A program made the translations under genes and the position numbers. The notes under the pieces are model-generated. The model was not told the origin of the DNA and did no database searches. It worked only from the letters and a program-made list of their open reading frames with translations. Below are positions 1 through 10,056 of a stretch of 64,000 bases of DNA, one piece after another (position 1 is the stretch's first letter; every line of letters begins with the position of its first letter). This DNA comes from Georgenia sp. SYP-B2076. GTDB taxonomy: Bacteria; Actinomycetota; Actinomycetes; Actinomycetales; Actinomycetaceae. The stretch spans positions 402,745 to 466,744 of the forward strand of contig NZ_RXOZ01000011.1 of NCBI RefSeq assembly GCF_003991205.1, read 5' to 3'.

Positions 1-1
1 C

Positions 2-403
2 CCGGAGGAGCTGGCCAAGGAGCTGGACATGACGCCCGAGAAGGTCGTCGAGGTCCAGAAGTACGGCCGCGAGCCCATCTCCCTGCACACCCCCCTCGGC
101 GAGGACGGCGACAGCGAGTTCGGCGACCTCATCGAGGACTCCGAGGCCGTGGTCCCGGCGGACGCGGTGAGCTTCACCCTGCTCCAGGAGCAGCTCCACG
201 CCGTGCTGGACACCCTCTCCGAGCGGGAGGCCGGCGTCGTCTCGATGCGCTTCGGCCTGACCGACGGCCAGCCCAAGACCCTGGACGAGATCGGCAAGGT
301 CTACGGCGTCACCCGCGAGCGGATCCGCCAGATCGAGTCCAAGACCATGTCCAAGCTGCGCCACCCCAGCCGCTCCCAGGTCCTGCGCGACTACCTGGAC
401 TGA
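2..403 (+). CDS. sigA: Housekeeping RNA polymerase sigma factor, C-terminal part (5' end outside window)
   Basis: The reading frame is open from the window edge, so only the last 133 residues are present. They match the end of region 3 and all of region 4 of a group 1 sigma-70 factor. The [15 protein letters not shown] segment is region 4.1. [20 protein letters not shown] is the region 4.2 helix-turn-helix that binds the -35 box and ends the protein family as usual. The neighbourhood (DUF7455, topoisomerase IV subunits) is that of the principal sigma factor in actinobacteria, which supports HrdB/SigA rather than an alternative sigma. The gene converges on the GNAT gene that follows, with a small hairpin between them. 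The missing N-terminus prevents a group 1 versus group 2 proof. Confidence 0.93.
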   Translation, partial: PEELAKELDMTPEKVVEVQKYGREPISLHTPLGEDGDSEFGDLIEDSEAVVPADAVSFTLLQEQLHAVLDTLSEREAGVVSMRFGLTDGQPKTLDEIGKVYGVTRERIRQIESKTMSKLRHPSRSQVLRDYLD

Positions 404-418
404 TCGGCGAGCGCGGCC

Positions 419-437
419 GCGCGCCGGGCTGGCGCGC
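419..437. terminator. Hairpin between convergent sigA and GNAT genes
   Basis: GCGCGCC and GGCGCGC form a 7-bp all-GC stem around a GGGCT loop in the 36-nt gap between two convergent genes. There is no U tract, which is common for high-GC terminators. It could serve both strands. Confidence 0.5.
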
Positions 438-439
438 CC

Positions 440-1480
440 TCAGCGCCGCAGGTCCCGGTGCCAGGACTGCGTGACGTAGGCGGTGTCCCAGCCGAGCGCG
501 CGGTACAGGCCGTCGGCGTGGGTGGGGGAGTCGGCGTCGACCTCCAGGCCGAGGCGGTGGCGGCCGCGCGCGGCGGTGTCCGCGATGACCGTGCCGAGCA
601 GCGTCTTGGCCACCCCGCGGCCACGGGCGCGGCGGTGGACGCCCAGGTAGTCGACGTAGCTGCCCGCCACGCCGTCGGCGTCCGGCGGGAGCACCGTGCT
701 CACCAGCGCGCCGCCGGGCAGCTGCGCGCCGTCGACCTCGACGAACGCCAGCCACCAGTGGTCCCAGGTGTGCCCGGGGTTCTCCATGAGCCGGTGGACG
801 AACTCCGGGAAGCTCTCACGGTAGGAGTTGAAGTGGTCCGCGAACGACTCCTCGAGGACCCGGTGCGCCAGCTGCACGTCCCGGGCCACGGGCAGCCCGT
901 TCGCGCGGCGCTCCACGCGCCGGACGCTGACACCCGGACGCGGCGCGGGCAGCGCCCCGGGCTCCAGGTCCCGGGCGGTGACGGGGCGTCGCATCTGCAG
1001 CCAGCGGCGCGCGAGCACGTACCCCGCGGCCGCGAGCCACCGGGACTGGCGCGGGTCGTCGGCGTAGGCGCCGGCGTCGAGCTGGGTGACGTCCAGGTGC
1101 CGGACGGCGAGGATGCCGTGGCTGACCTCCTCGACCCAGGTCAGCAGGGCGGCGGCGACGGCGTCCGCGTCGCCGTCGTCCAGCGCGGGGTCGACGGTGA
1201 GCTGCACCAGGGCGCGGCCCGCGGCGCGGTCGTGCGCGGACGCCCACGCCCGCACCCGGCCCGACGGGTCCAGGGCCACGCGCTGCCGACGCGTCCACGA
1301 GCCGGCCTCGGTGACCTCCGAGAGGACCGGCGCGACGTCAACCGCGCCGAGGCCGGTGGCGCGCCGCGTCACGGCGGCCCGGAGCTCCGCGAGGACGGCG
1401 ATGTCGCGCTCGTCGGGCACGCGCGACGCCCACCCACCGGTGAGGCGGACCTCGGGGTCGAACGTTGCCTCCGCGGCCAT
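440..1480 (-). CDS. Two-domain GNAT family N-acetyltransferase, paralogue 1
   Basis: This 346-residue protein has two GNAT folds in tandem, an arrangement common in actinobacterial acetyltransferases of the MshD/Eis-like type. The C-terminal domain carries the acetyl-CoA pyrophosphate loop RGRGVAKTLL and the motif DADSPTHADGLYRALGW. It is a paralogue of the two GNAT genes after parE. I chose the ATG at 1480 because GGAGGGG lies about 11 nt upstream. A GTG at 1492 overlaps the stop of the upstream DUF1206 gene (GTGA), so the two genes are probably translationally coupled either way. The acceptor is unknown; small-molecule or peptide amines are both possible. Confidence 0.85.
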   Translation of the reverse strand: MAAEATFDPEVRLTGGWASRVPDERDIAVLAELRAAVTRRATGLGAVDVAPVLSEVTEAGSWTRRQRVALDPSGRVRAWASAHDRAAGRALVQLTVDPALDDGDADAVAAALLTWVEEVSHGILAVRHLDVTQLDAGAYADDPRQSRWLAAAGYVLARRWLQMRRPVTARDLEPGALPAPRPGVSVRRVERRANGLPVARDVQLAHRVLEESFADHFNSYRESFPEFVHRLMENPGHTWDHWWLAFVEVDGAQLPGGALVSTVLPPDADGVAGSYVDYLGVHRRARGRGVAKTLLGTVIADTAARGRHRLGLEVDADSPTHADGLYRALGWDTAYVTQSWHRDLRR

Positions 1481-1488
1481 GCCGCCGC

Positions 1489-2307
1489 TCACCCCTCCAC
1501 GAGGTGGCGGGCGGCCAGGACCTGGAAGACGCCGAAGAGCATCAGACCGAGCGCCACGGCGCCGAGCAGCAGCTGGCCGGCGGGAAGGGCCAGCAGCGCG
1601 GTGAGCGCGGCGTCGATACCGCCCGCCTCCTGGGGGTCGTGGCGCACGGCCGCGAGGATGACCAGGACGCCCAGGACCCCCACGGCGAACCCCTTGGCCA
1701 CGTGCCCCACGCGGCCGAAACCGATGACCCGGCGGTCGACGCCCGGCTCGAGCTTCTCGCGGAACGACGCCGTGACCCCTTTGGTGACCCAGTACCCGCC
1801 GAGGACCACCAGCACCACGCCCGCCGCGCCGACGAGCAGCGCACCGCCGGGGGCGCCGAGCACGCGCGCGGTCACGTCCTCCTCCGCGCCGCCGCCGGCA
1901 TGGTGGCTCGACAGCAGCTGGACGGCGGTGGCGGCGAAGCCGGCGGCCACGAGGGCCTTGACGAAGGAGCCCACCCGCTTGCCGACGCGCCGGCGCCCCT
2001 CCTTGCCGCGGTGGCCCCAGATCGCCTCCACGAGCTGCCACAGGGCGTAGGCGACCAGGCCGACGACCATGACGACGAGCAGCACCCGGCCGGGCCCGCT
2101 CGCGGCCAGCTTGCCGAGCGCGCCGCGCTGGTTCGGTTCCGCCCCGCCCGAGGAGCCGAGCGCCAGCTGGAGGGCGATCCAGCCGAGCAGGAACCACAGG
2201 ACGCCCTGGGCGGCGTAGCCCGCCTTGCCGAGGGTGTGCAGCCACCCGCCGCTGGCCGAGGCGCGCGCCCGGTCCGCGGCCCCGCGGGCCGTCGGTGCTG
2301 GTGTCAT
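1489..2307 (-). CDS. DUF1206 family integral membrane protein
   Basis: The protein has 272 residues and about six hydrophobic segments arranged as three similar two-helix units, which is the DUF1206 architecture. The first unit begins at LHTLGKAGYAAQGVLWFLLGW, with the GY-x(3)-G pattern that recurs in the later units (RVGHVAKGFAVG). The ATG at 2307 is preferred because the residues upstream come from a repeat region. Function is unknown; the family is linked only loosely to stress or membrane roles. It is the first gene of a two-gene unit with the downstream GNAT gene. Confidence 0.85.
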   Translation of the reverse strand: MTPAPTARGAADRARASASGGWLHTLGKAGYAAQGVLWFLLGWIALQLALGSSGGAEPNQRGALGKLAASGPGRVLLVVMVVGLVAYALWQLVEAIWGHRGKEGRRRVGKRVGSFVKALVAAGFAATAVQLLSSHHAGGGAEEDVTARVLGAPGGALLVGAAGVVLVVLGGYWVTKGVTASFREKLEPGVDRRVIGFGRVGHVAKGFAVGVLGVLVILAAVRHDPQEAGGIDAALTALLALPAGQLLLGAVALGLMLFGVFQVLAARHLVEG

Positions 2308-2320
2308 GGGTTCACGGAAC

Positions 2321-2387
2321 CATGCCGACGCCCGGTCGGCACGTGCAGGGCGTGGCAGGAGCATGCCGGCGCCCGGTCGGCACGTGC
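2321..2387. repeat. 26-bp direct repeat, two copies, upstream of the DUF1206 gene
   Basis: Two copies lie at 2321-2346 and 2362-2387, differ at one position and are spaced 41 bp apart. Each contains the inverted repeat GCCGAC-GCCCG-GTCGGC (one base changed in the second copy) followed by the palindrome GCACGTGC. The location just upstream of the DUF1206 start fits an operator pair or a 5' leader structure. Confidence 0.6.
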
Positions 2388-2404
2388 GGGCGCCGTGGCG
2401 CACA

Positions 2405-2440
2405 AGGAAGGCCGCCACCCGGTGGGGTGGCGGCCTTCCT
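2405..2440 (-). terminator. Strong hairpin terminator after the DUF7455 gene
   Basis: A perfect 16-bp inverted repeat (AGGAAGGCCGCCACCC and its complement) closes on a GGTG loop. It starts 11 nt past the minus-strand stop at 2452 and separates that gene from the DUF1206 unit. Confidence 0.8.
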
Positions 2441-2451
2441 CGCTGAGGCGG

Positions 2452-2667
2452 TCAGCGCGTCTCGCTGACCTTGTCCTCGTACAGTCGGTCGGTCTCGTCC
2501 TGGATGGACGTGGCCACCCCGGCGAGAGCCTCGGCGTGCTTGCGGGCGTGGTGGGCGCAGAACAGCAGCTCGCCGGACTCGAGCTGCACGCGCACGTACG
2601 CCTGGGCGCCGCACGCGTCACATCGGTCTTGGGCGGTCAGGGTCGGGGCAGCAGTCGTAGCAGTCAC
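2452..2667 (-). CDS. DUF7455 family small zinc-binding protein
   Basis: This 71-residue protein starts at a GTG and begins TATTAAPTLTAQDRCDACGA. CDACG near residue 15 and CAHH near residue 35 form a likely zinc site, followed by a helical tail. Short proteins of this type sit next to the principal sigma factor and parE in many actinobacteria, as here. It is divergent from parE. No enzymatic function is known. The start rests on family similarity, since no convincing ribosome site is visible. Confidence 0.85.
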   Translation of the reverse strand: MTATTAAPTLTAQDRCDACGAQAYVRVQLESGELLFCAHHARKHAEALAGVATSIQDETDRLYEDKVSETR

Positions 2668-2852
2668 ATCAGCATGTAACCATCCCGAGCGCGAATCGGT
2701 ACCACGAGGGACGCCCGGTTCGCTGCCGGCGTAGTTTCGGGCCCGCCCGGACAAGGGCCCAACGTCCCGTCCCCGGCGCCCCGGGAGTGCGGATCTTGCC
2801 CACATTTTCCCCAGGGAGCGGGTCGGTGCACGAGACGGAGCCCGAAGAAACC

Positions 2853-2858
2853 TAAGAT
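2853..2858 (+). promoter_or_regulatory. -10 box of parE (leaderless type)
   Basis: TAAGAT lies 6 nt before the GTG start at 2865, so transcription should begin at or next to the start codon. Confidence 0.6.
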
Positions 2859-2864
2859 CGCCGG

Positions 2865-5000
2865 GTGTCGACTGCTACCGCGAACGCCGCATCGAGCTAC
2901 ACCGCCCGCCACCTCTCCGTGCTGGAGGGGCTGGAGGCGGTGCGGAAGCGCCCCGGCATGTACATCGGCTCGACGGACTCCCGCGGCCTCATGCACTGCC
3001 TGTGGGAGATCATCGACAACGCCGTCGACGAGTCGCTCGAGGGGCACGCCAGCACCATCGACATCGTCCTGCACCCGGACAGCTCGGTCGAGGTGCGCGA
3101 CGACGGTCGCGGCATCCCCGTGGACACGGTGGCGTCCGTGGGCCTGAGCGGCGTCGAGGTGGTCTTCACCAAGCTGCACGCCGGCGGGAAGTTCGGCGGC
3201 GGCTCCTACGCCGCCTCCGGTGGCCTGCACGGCGTGGGCGCCTCGGTGGTCAACGCCCTCTCCGCCCGGCTCGACGTCGAGGTGGACCGCGGCGGCAAGA
3301 CCTACCGGATGACGTTCATGCGGGGCGAGCCCGGCACGTTCGACGACCGTAAGGGCATCTCCCCGGACGCCCCGTTCGAGGCCTTCGAGAACGCCTCCGA
3401 GCTCGCCGTCGCCGGGAAGGTCCCGCGCACCCGCACCGGCACACGGGTGCGCTACTGGGCGGACCGGCAGATCTTCCCGGCGTCGGCCCAGTTCTCCTAC
3501 GACGACCTGATCGACCGGGCCCGCCAGACCTCCTTCCTCGTCCCGGGACTCACGCTGCGCGTCCGTGACGAGCGCCGCCTGCCCGGCACGCCGGGGGAGC
3601 AGGGCACCGTCGAGGAGGTGTTCCGCCACGACGGCGGGGTCGCCGACTTCGCCGACTTCCTGGCCATGGACGCCTCCGTGACGGACACCTGGCGCCTGCG
3701 CGGCACCGAGACCTTCACCGAGGTCGTCCAGCAGCTCGACGGCAAGGGCCACCTGCGCCCGCAGGAGGTCCTTCGCAGCTGCGACGTCGAGGTGGCCCTG
3801 CGGTGGGGGATCGGGTACGACACCACCGTCCGCTCCTTCGTCAACATCATCGCCACCCCCAAGGGCGGCACCCATCTCGCCGGCTTCGAGCAGGGTCTCC
3901 TCAAGACGCTGCGCAAGCAGATCGAGACCAACGCGCGCCGGCTCAAGGTCTCCGCCAAGGAACCGAAGATCGAGAAGGACGACGTGCTGGCCGGCCTGAC
4001 CGCCGTCGTCACGGTCCGGTTCCCCGAGCCTCAGTTCGAGGGGCAGACGAAGGAGGTGCTGGGGACCGCGCCCGTGCGCGGCATCGTCGCCAAGGTCGTC
4101 GAGCGGGAGCTCACGGCGCTGCTGACGTCCGCGAAGCGGTCGGAGAAGACCCAGGCCGCCGCCGTCCTGGAGAAGGTCATCGGTGAGATGCGCGCCCGCG
4201 TCTCCGCGCGCCTGCACAAGGAGATCTCGCGCCGCAAGAACGCGCTGGAGACCTCGACGCTGCCGGCCAAGCTCGCCGACTGCCGCAGCGAGGCCGTCGA
4301 GCACACCGAGCTGTTCATCGTCGAGGGGGACAGCGCCCTGGGCACGGCGAAGCTCGCGCGCTCCAGCGACTACCAGGCCCTGCTGCCCATCCGGGGCAAG
4401 ATCCTCAACGTCCAGAAGGCCTCGCCCGGCGACATCCTCAAGAACGTCGAGGTGGCCTCGATCATCCAGGTCATCGGGGCGGGCTCCGGGCGGACCTTCG
4501 ACGTCGAGGCAGCGCGCTACGGCAAGGTCGTGCTCATGACCGACGCCGACGTCGACGGCGCCCACATCCGCACGCTGCTGCTCACCCTCTTCTTCCGGTA
4601 CATGCGGCCCCTCGTCGAGGCCGGCCGGGTCTTCGCCGCTGTCCCGCCGCTGCACCGCGTCGAGATGGCCGGCTCGGGCGGGAAGAAGGGGGAGGTCGTC
4701 TACACCTACTCCGAGGCGGAGCTGAACGCCCTGCTCAAGAAGCTCGAGCGCAGCGGCCGGCGCTACAAGGAGCCGATCCAGCGGTACAAGGGCCTGGGGG
4801 AGATGGACGCCAACCAGCTCGCCGAGACGACCATGGACCCGTCCCGGCGGACGCTGCGCCGGATCTCCATGGCCGACGAGGCCTCCCTCCTCGAGGCGGA
4901 GCGCGTCTTCGAGCTGCTCATGGGCAACGACGTCGCCCCCCGCAAGGACTTCATCGTCGCCGGCGCCGACCACATCGACCGCGACCGCATCGACGCCTGA
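2865..5000 (+). CDS. parE: DNA topoisomerase IV subunit B
   Basis: This 711-residue type IIA topoisomerase ATPase subunit pairs with ParC to decatenate and relax DNA. The N-terminal GHKL domain shows NAVDES, DDGRGIP and GGLHGVGASVVNAL, the ATP lid and Bergerat fold. A transducer domain follows. The Toprim domain has EGDSALG near residue 487 and DADVDGAHI near residue 560, the catalytic glutamate and Mg-binding aspartates. The QRYKGLGEMD motif follows. The position beside the principal sigma factor and near parC marks it as the second actinobacterial gyrB-like gene rather than gyrB, which lies near dnaA. Translation starts at GTG with a leaderless-type promoter. Confidence 0.95.
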   Translation: MSTATANAASSYTARHLSVLEGLEAVRKRPGMYIGSTDSRGLMHCLWEIIDNAVDESLEGHASTIDIVLHPDSSVEVRDDGRGIPVDTVASVGLSGVEVVFTKLHAGGKFGGGSYAASGGLHGVGASVVNALSARLDVEVDRGGKTYRMTFMRGEPGTFDDRKGISPDAPFEAFENASELAVAGKVPRTRTGTRVRYWADRQIFPASAQFSYDDLIDRARQTSFLVPGLTLRVRDERRLPGTPGEQGTVEEVFRHDGGVADFADFLAMDASVTDTWRLRGTETFTEVVQQLDGKGHLRPQEVLRSCDVEVALRWGIGYDTTVRSFVNIIATPKGGTHLAGFEQGLLKTLRKQIETNARRLKVSAKEPKIEKDDVLAGLTAVVTVRFPEPQFEGQTKEVLGTAPVRGIVAKVVERELTALLTSAKRSEKTQAAAVLEKVIGEMRARVSARLHKEISRRKNALETSTLPAKLADCRSEAVEHTELFIVEGDSALGTAKLARSSDYQALLPIRGKILNVQKASPGDILKNVEVASIIQVIGAGSGRTFDVEAARYGKVVLMTDADVDGAHIRTLLLTLFFRYMRPLVEAGRVFAAVPPLHRVEMAGSGGKKGEVVYTYSEAELNALLKKLERSGRRYKEPIQRYKGLGEMDANQLAETTMDPSRRTLRRISMADEASLLEAERVFELLMGNDVAPRKDFIVAGADHIDRDRIDA

Positions 5001-5133
5001 CAGGGACGCTGGTGGGTGGCGGTTCCCGGTCCGCGCCTGCCTTACCGCCTGACCCCGCAGCGTTCCGGGCCGGGGCGAGAAGGTTCACACCCGGCGGCGT
5101 CCGCGGACACGGAGGCCGCCTGGGTCGGGCCCC

Positions 5134-5139
5134 TAGGAT
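5134..5139 (+). promoter_or_regulatory. -10 box of GNAT paralogue 2 (leaderless type)
   Basis: TAGGAT lies 6 nt before the ATG at 5146; no ribosome site fits in between. Confidence 0.6.
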
Positions 5140-5145
5140 CGGGTC

Positions 5146-6189
5146 ATGCCCACCCCCGTCAGACCACAGGGGCCGCTCGCCGAGCGACTCCATGTCCCGG
5201 CCACCGCGGAGCTGCCCGCCCCCCACCTGGGCCTGACCTGGCGCGCCCTGACGCCGGCGGACGCGCCCGCCGTGCTGGCCCTCGCGGAGCGCAGCGCCGC
5301 GGTCGACCGGCCCGTGACCGAGCTCAACCCTGCCAAGGTCGCCGACGTCCTGGGGGACGAGCGCGAGAGGGTCACCGACTCCCTCGGGGGTTTCGCCGTC
5401 GACGGCGAGCTGAGGGCGATGGCGGTCGTCTACCTGCCCCAGGGCGACGTCGACATCCTGCGCGCCTTCCTCACCGCGTCCATCGACCCCGCCTGGCGCG
5501 GCCGGGGCATCGGCCGGGCGCTGCTCGACTGGCAGGACGCCCGGGCACGCCAGCTGCTGGCGGCGGACGGTCGCGACCTGCCCGCCCGCATCGGCGCCTA
5601 CGTGGACGAGCACCTCACCGACCGGCGCAAGCTCTACGTCGCCGCCGGGTTCAGCCCCAAGCGGGTCTTCCAGGAGATGCGCCGCCCGGTCGCCGCGCCG
5701 CTGCCCGAGACCGCGGTGCCCGAGGGCGTGCGCATCGTGGACTGGGCCCCGGACCTCGACGACGCCGTCCGGCACGCCCACAACGAGGCCTTCGCGGACC
5801 ACTGGGGCTCGCAGCCGCTGACGCCCGAGAGCTGGGCGATCCTGCACCGCGAGCTCGCACCGACCTGGTCGAAGGTCGCGCTGGCCACCGGGCCCGACGG
5901 CGACGTCGACGTCGCCGGCTACGCCATGACCTGCCGGCACGAGCACGCCTGGGCCCGGCTCGGATTCACCGAGGGCTACACGGAGGTGCTCGGTGTGCGG
6001 CGGCCGTACCGGGGGCAGGGGCTGGCCCGGGCGCTGCTCGTCGCCGTCATCGAGTCGCTCGCGACAGACGGGATCGAGTCCGCGGGCCTGGACGTGGACA
6101 CGGTCAACCCCTCCGGCGCGAACCACTTCTACGAGCGGCTCGGCTACGAGCACCACGGCGCCCAGATCCTCTACACCATCGAGATCTGA
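5146..6189 (+). CDS. Two-domain GNAT family N-acetyltransferase, paralogue 2
   Basis: This 347-residue protein has two GNAT domains. The first half carries DPAWRGRGIGRALLDWQ, a complete acetyl-CoA loop. The second carries RPYRGQGLARALL and DVDTVNPSGANHFYERLGY, so both domains keep recognisable cofactor motifs. It is clearly homologous to the next gene: both begin with a GPLAER-x-V segment and both end YTIEI. The pair looks like a local duplication. The acceptor is unknown; the family includes aminoglycoside and mycothiol-pathway acetyltransferases, but nothing here selects one. Confidence 0.87.
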   Translation: MPTPVRPQGPLAERLHVPATAELPAPHLGLTWRALTPADAPAVLALAERSAAVDRPVTELNPAKVADVLGDERERVTDSLGGFAVDGELRAMAVVYLPQGDVDILRAFLTASIDPAWRGRGIGRALLDWQDARARQLLAADGRDLPARIGAYVDEHLTDRRKLYVAAGFSPKRVFQEMRRPVAAPLPETAVPEGVRIVDWAPDLDDAVRHAHNEAFADHWGSQPLTPESWAILHRELAPTWSKVALATGPDGDVDVAGYAMTCRHEHAWARLGFTEGYTEVLGVRRPYRGQGLARALLVAVIESLATDGIESAGLDVDTVNPSGANHFYERLGYEHHGAQILYTIEI

Positions 6190-6272
6190 GGTGCCGGCCA
6201 CCCGCCACACGCGCGGCGCGCCCTCGCCGTGCACCCGGCCGGGCCGACGTGACGCCCGCGCCGGCGACCACG

Positions 6273-6278
6273 TAGGGT
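6273..6278 (+). promoter_or_regulatory. -10 box of GNAT paralogue 3 (leaderless type)
   Basis: TAGGGT lies 7 nt before the ATG at 6286. The second copy therefore has its own promoter despite lying head-to-tail behind paralogue 2. Confidence 0.55.
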
Positions 6279-6285
6279 CACAGCC

Positions 6286-7347
6286 ATGTCCACCCCCGCC
6301 CCCCGGCCTGACGGCGCCGCGCCCTCCGGGGCCCGCGGCCCGCTGGCCGAACGGGCCCAGGTGCCCCTGACGGTGCCCGTGCCGGACGGCGTCGCCGGGC
6401 TCCGGTGGCGCGCCCTGGGGGAGGAGGACCGGCGGGGGCTCACCGCGCTGGTGGACCGCATCGAGGAGGCTGACAACCCGCCGTACCGAACCTCGGCGGA
6501 GGAGGTGCTCGAGTACTTCGACACGAGCCACGCCTGGAGCGCGATGGGCGCCTGGGACGCGGACGGCGTCCTGCGGGCCTTCGGGTTCGTGCGCATCCCC
6601 CACGGGGACGTGACGCTGCTGCGCGCCTTCTGCTCCGGGGGCGTGGACCCCGGCTGGCGCCGGCACGGCGCCGGCTCAGCCCTGATGGACTGGCAGGTGG
6701 CCCGGGCCCGCACCATGCTCGTCGAGACCGGCAAGGAGGCCCCCGCCCGCATCGTCGTGCACGTCGACGACGGCATGGACACCCTGGAGGCGCTCCTCAC
6801 CGCGCGGGGGTTCAGCCCGCGCCGCTGGTACATGGAGATGCGCCGGGACCTCAGCGTGCCGATCCCGCAGGTCTCCCTCGACGGTCAGCTGAGCATCGTG
6901 CCGTGGTCCCCGGACCTCGACGACGCGGTCCGGCGCGCGCACAACAAGGCCTTCGGCGAGGAGTGGGGCTCGCAGCCGCACACCATCGAGAGCTGGCAGC
7001 AGGGCCGCACCCACTTCGCCCCGTCCTGGAGCTTCGTGGCGCTGGACCGCAGCTCTGACCGCGCCCGGGTGGCCGGTTACCTCATCTCCGGGCGCTACGC
7101 GCAGGACTGGCCGGCGCTGGGCTGGTCGGAGGGCTACACGGAGATGATGGGCGTGCTGCGGGAGTGGCGTGGCCGGCACCTGGCCACGGCGCTCCTGACG
7201 GAGGCCATGCGCGCCTACGCCGCCGACGGCATGCAGTACGCCGGCCTCGACGTGGACACCGACAACCCCACCGGCGCGGTGCCCCTGTACGCCCACCTCG
7301 GGTACGAGCGCACCCGGGGATCGGCGATGTACACCATCGAGATCTAA
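6286..7347 (+). CDS. Two-domain GNAT family N-acetyltransferase, paralogue 3
   Basis: This 353-residue paralogue of the preceding gene shares its layout and its C-terminal YTIEI. Its cofactor loops have drifted. The N-terminal domain reads DPGWRRHGAGSALMDWQ, and the C-terminal domain reads REWRGRHLATALL, losing the usual G-x-G/A pattern kept in paralogue 2. The tail motif DVDTDNPTGAVPLYAHLGY is intact. This suggests altered cofactor affinity or specialisation of one domain, which is inference. It is followed immediately by two copies of a dispersed 3' repeat. Confidence 0.86.
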   Translation: MSTPAPRPDGAAPSGARGPLAERAQVPLTVPVPDGVAGLRWRALGEEDRRGLTALVDRIEEADNPPYRTSAEEVLEYFDTSHAWSAMGAWDADGVLRAFGFVRIPHGDVTLLRAFCSGGVDPGWRRHGAGSALMDWQVARARTMLVETGKEAPARIVVHVDDGMDTLEALLTARGFSPRRWYMEMRRDLSVPIPQVSLDGQLSIVPWSPDLDDAVRRAHNKAFGEEWGSQPHTIESWQQGRTHFAPSWSFVALDRSSDRARVAGYLISGRYAQDWPALGWSEGYTEMMGVLREWRGRHLATALLTEAMRAYAADGMQYAGLDVDTDNPTGAVPLYAHLGYERTRGSAMYTIEI

Positions 7348-7352
7348 CGCGG

Positions 7353-7446
7353 CGAGCGGTCAAGTCCTCGCACCCTTGGGCTCGAGCGGTCAAGTCCTCG
7401 CAGCTCCAGCGGAGGCGGAGGCGGGTTTGCTAGGACTTGACCGCTC
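7353..7446. repeat. Dispersed 3' element: two direct copies and one inverted copy between convergent genes
   Basis: CGAGCGGTCAAGTCCTCGCA occurs exactly twice, at 7353-7372 and 7383-7402 (period 30). An inverted copy lies at 7429-7446. The first and last can pair over 15 bp (GAGCGGTCAAGTCCT). Each copy reads in the sense orientation of the gene whose stop it follows: the GNAT gene on the plus strand and parC on the minus strand. The cluster probably also acts as a bidirectional terminator. Related copies are at 42489 and 52002. Confidence 0.75.
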
Positions 7447-7467
7447 ACCGGCTTTGGGTGGGGCCGG

Positions 7468-9939
<2,472 letters not shown>

Positions 9940-9946
9940 GGGGGCG

Positions 9947-9952
9947 ATTGTC
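9947..9952 (-). promoter_or_regulatory. -10 box of parC (leaderless type, variant)
   Basis: On the minus strand GACAAT lies 7 nt before the ATG at 9939. It matches the general actinobacterial -10 pattern except for the first base. Confidence 0.45.
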
Positions 9953-10042
9953 CCCGATTTTCGGCCCGTCGCGGACCAGTGGCGCGCGTGTTGTTGGCCT
10001 CGTCGCCGGGGATGCCCCCGCCGGCCTGTGGGACCGTGCCGC

Positions 10043-10048
10043 TAGGCT
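10043..10048 (+). promoter_or_regulatory. -10 box of the Pat-type acetyltransferase gene (leaderless type)
   Basis: TAGGCT lies 8 nt before the ATG at 10057. Confidence 0.55.
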
Positions 10049-10056
10049 CGGCGGGT

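Noticed and set aside
2664-4973. Long open frame antisense to parE (over 700 codons)
   Set aside because: It mirrors the codon phase of parE in high-GC DNA, has low-complexity composition and matches no family; parE is certain.
7353-7446. Repeat cluster considered as a small CRISPR array
   Set aside because: Only two direct units with a 10-bp gap, no spacers of proper length and no cas gene; it belongs to the dispersed 3' element.
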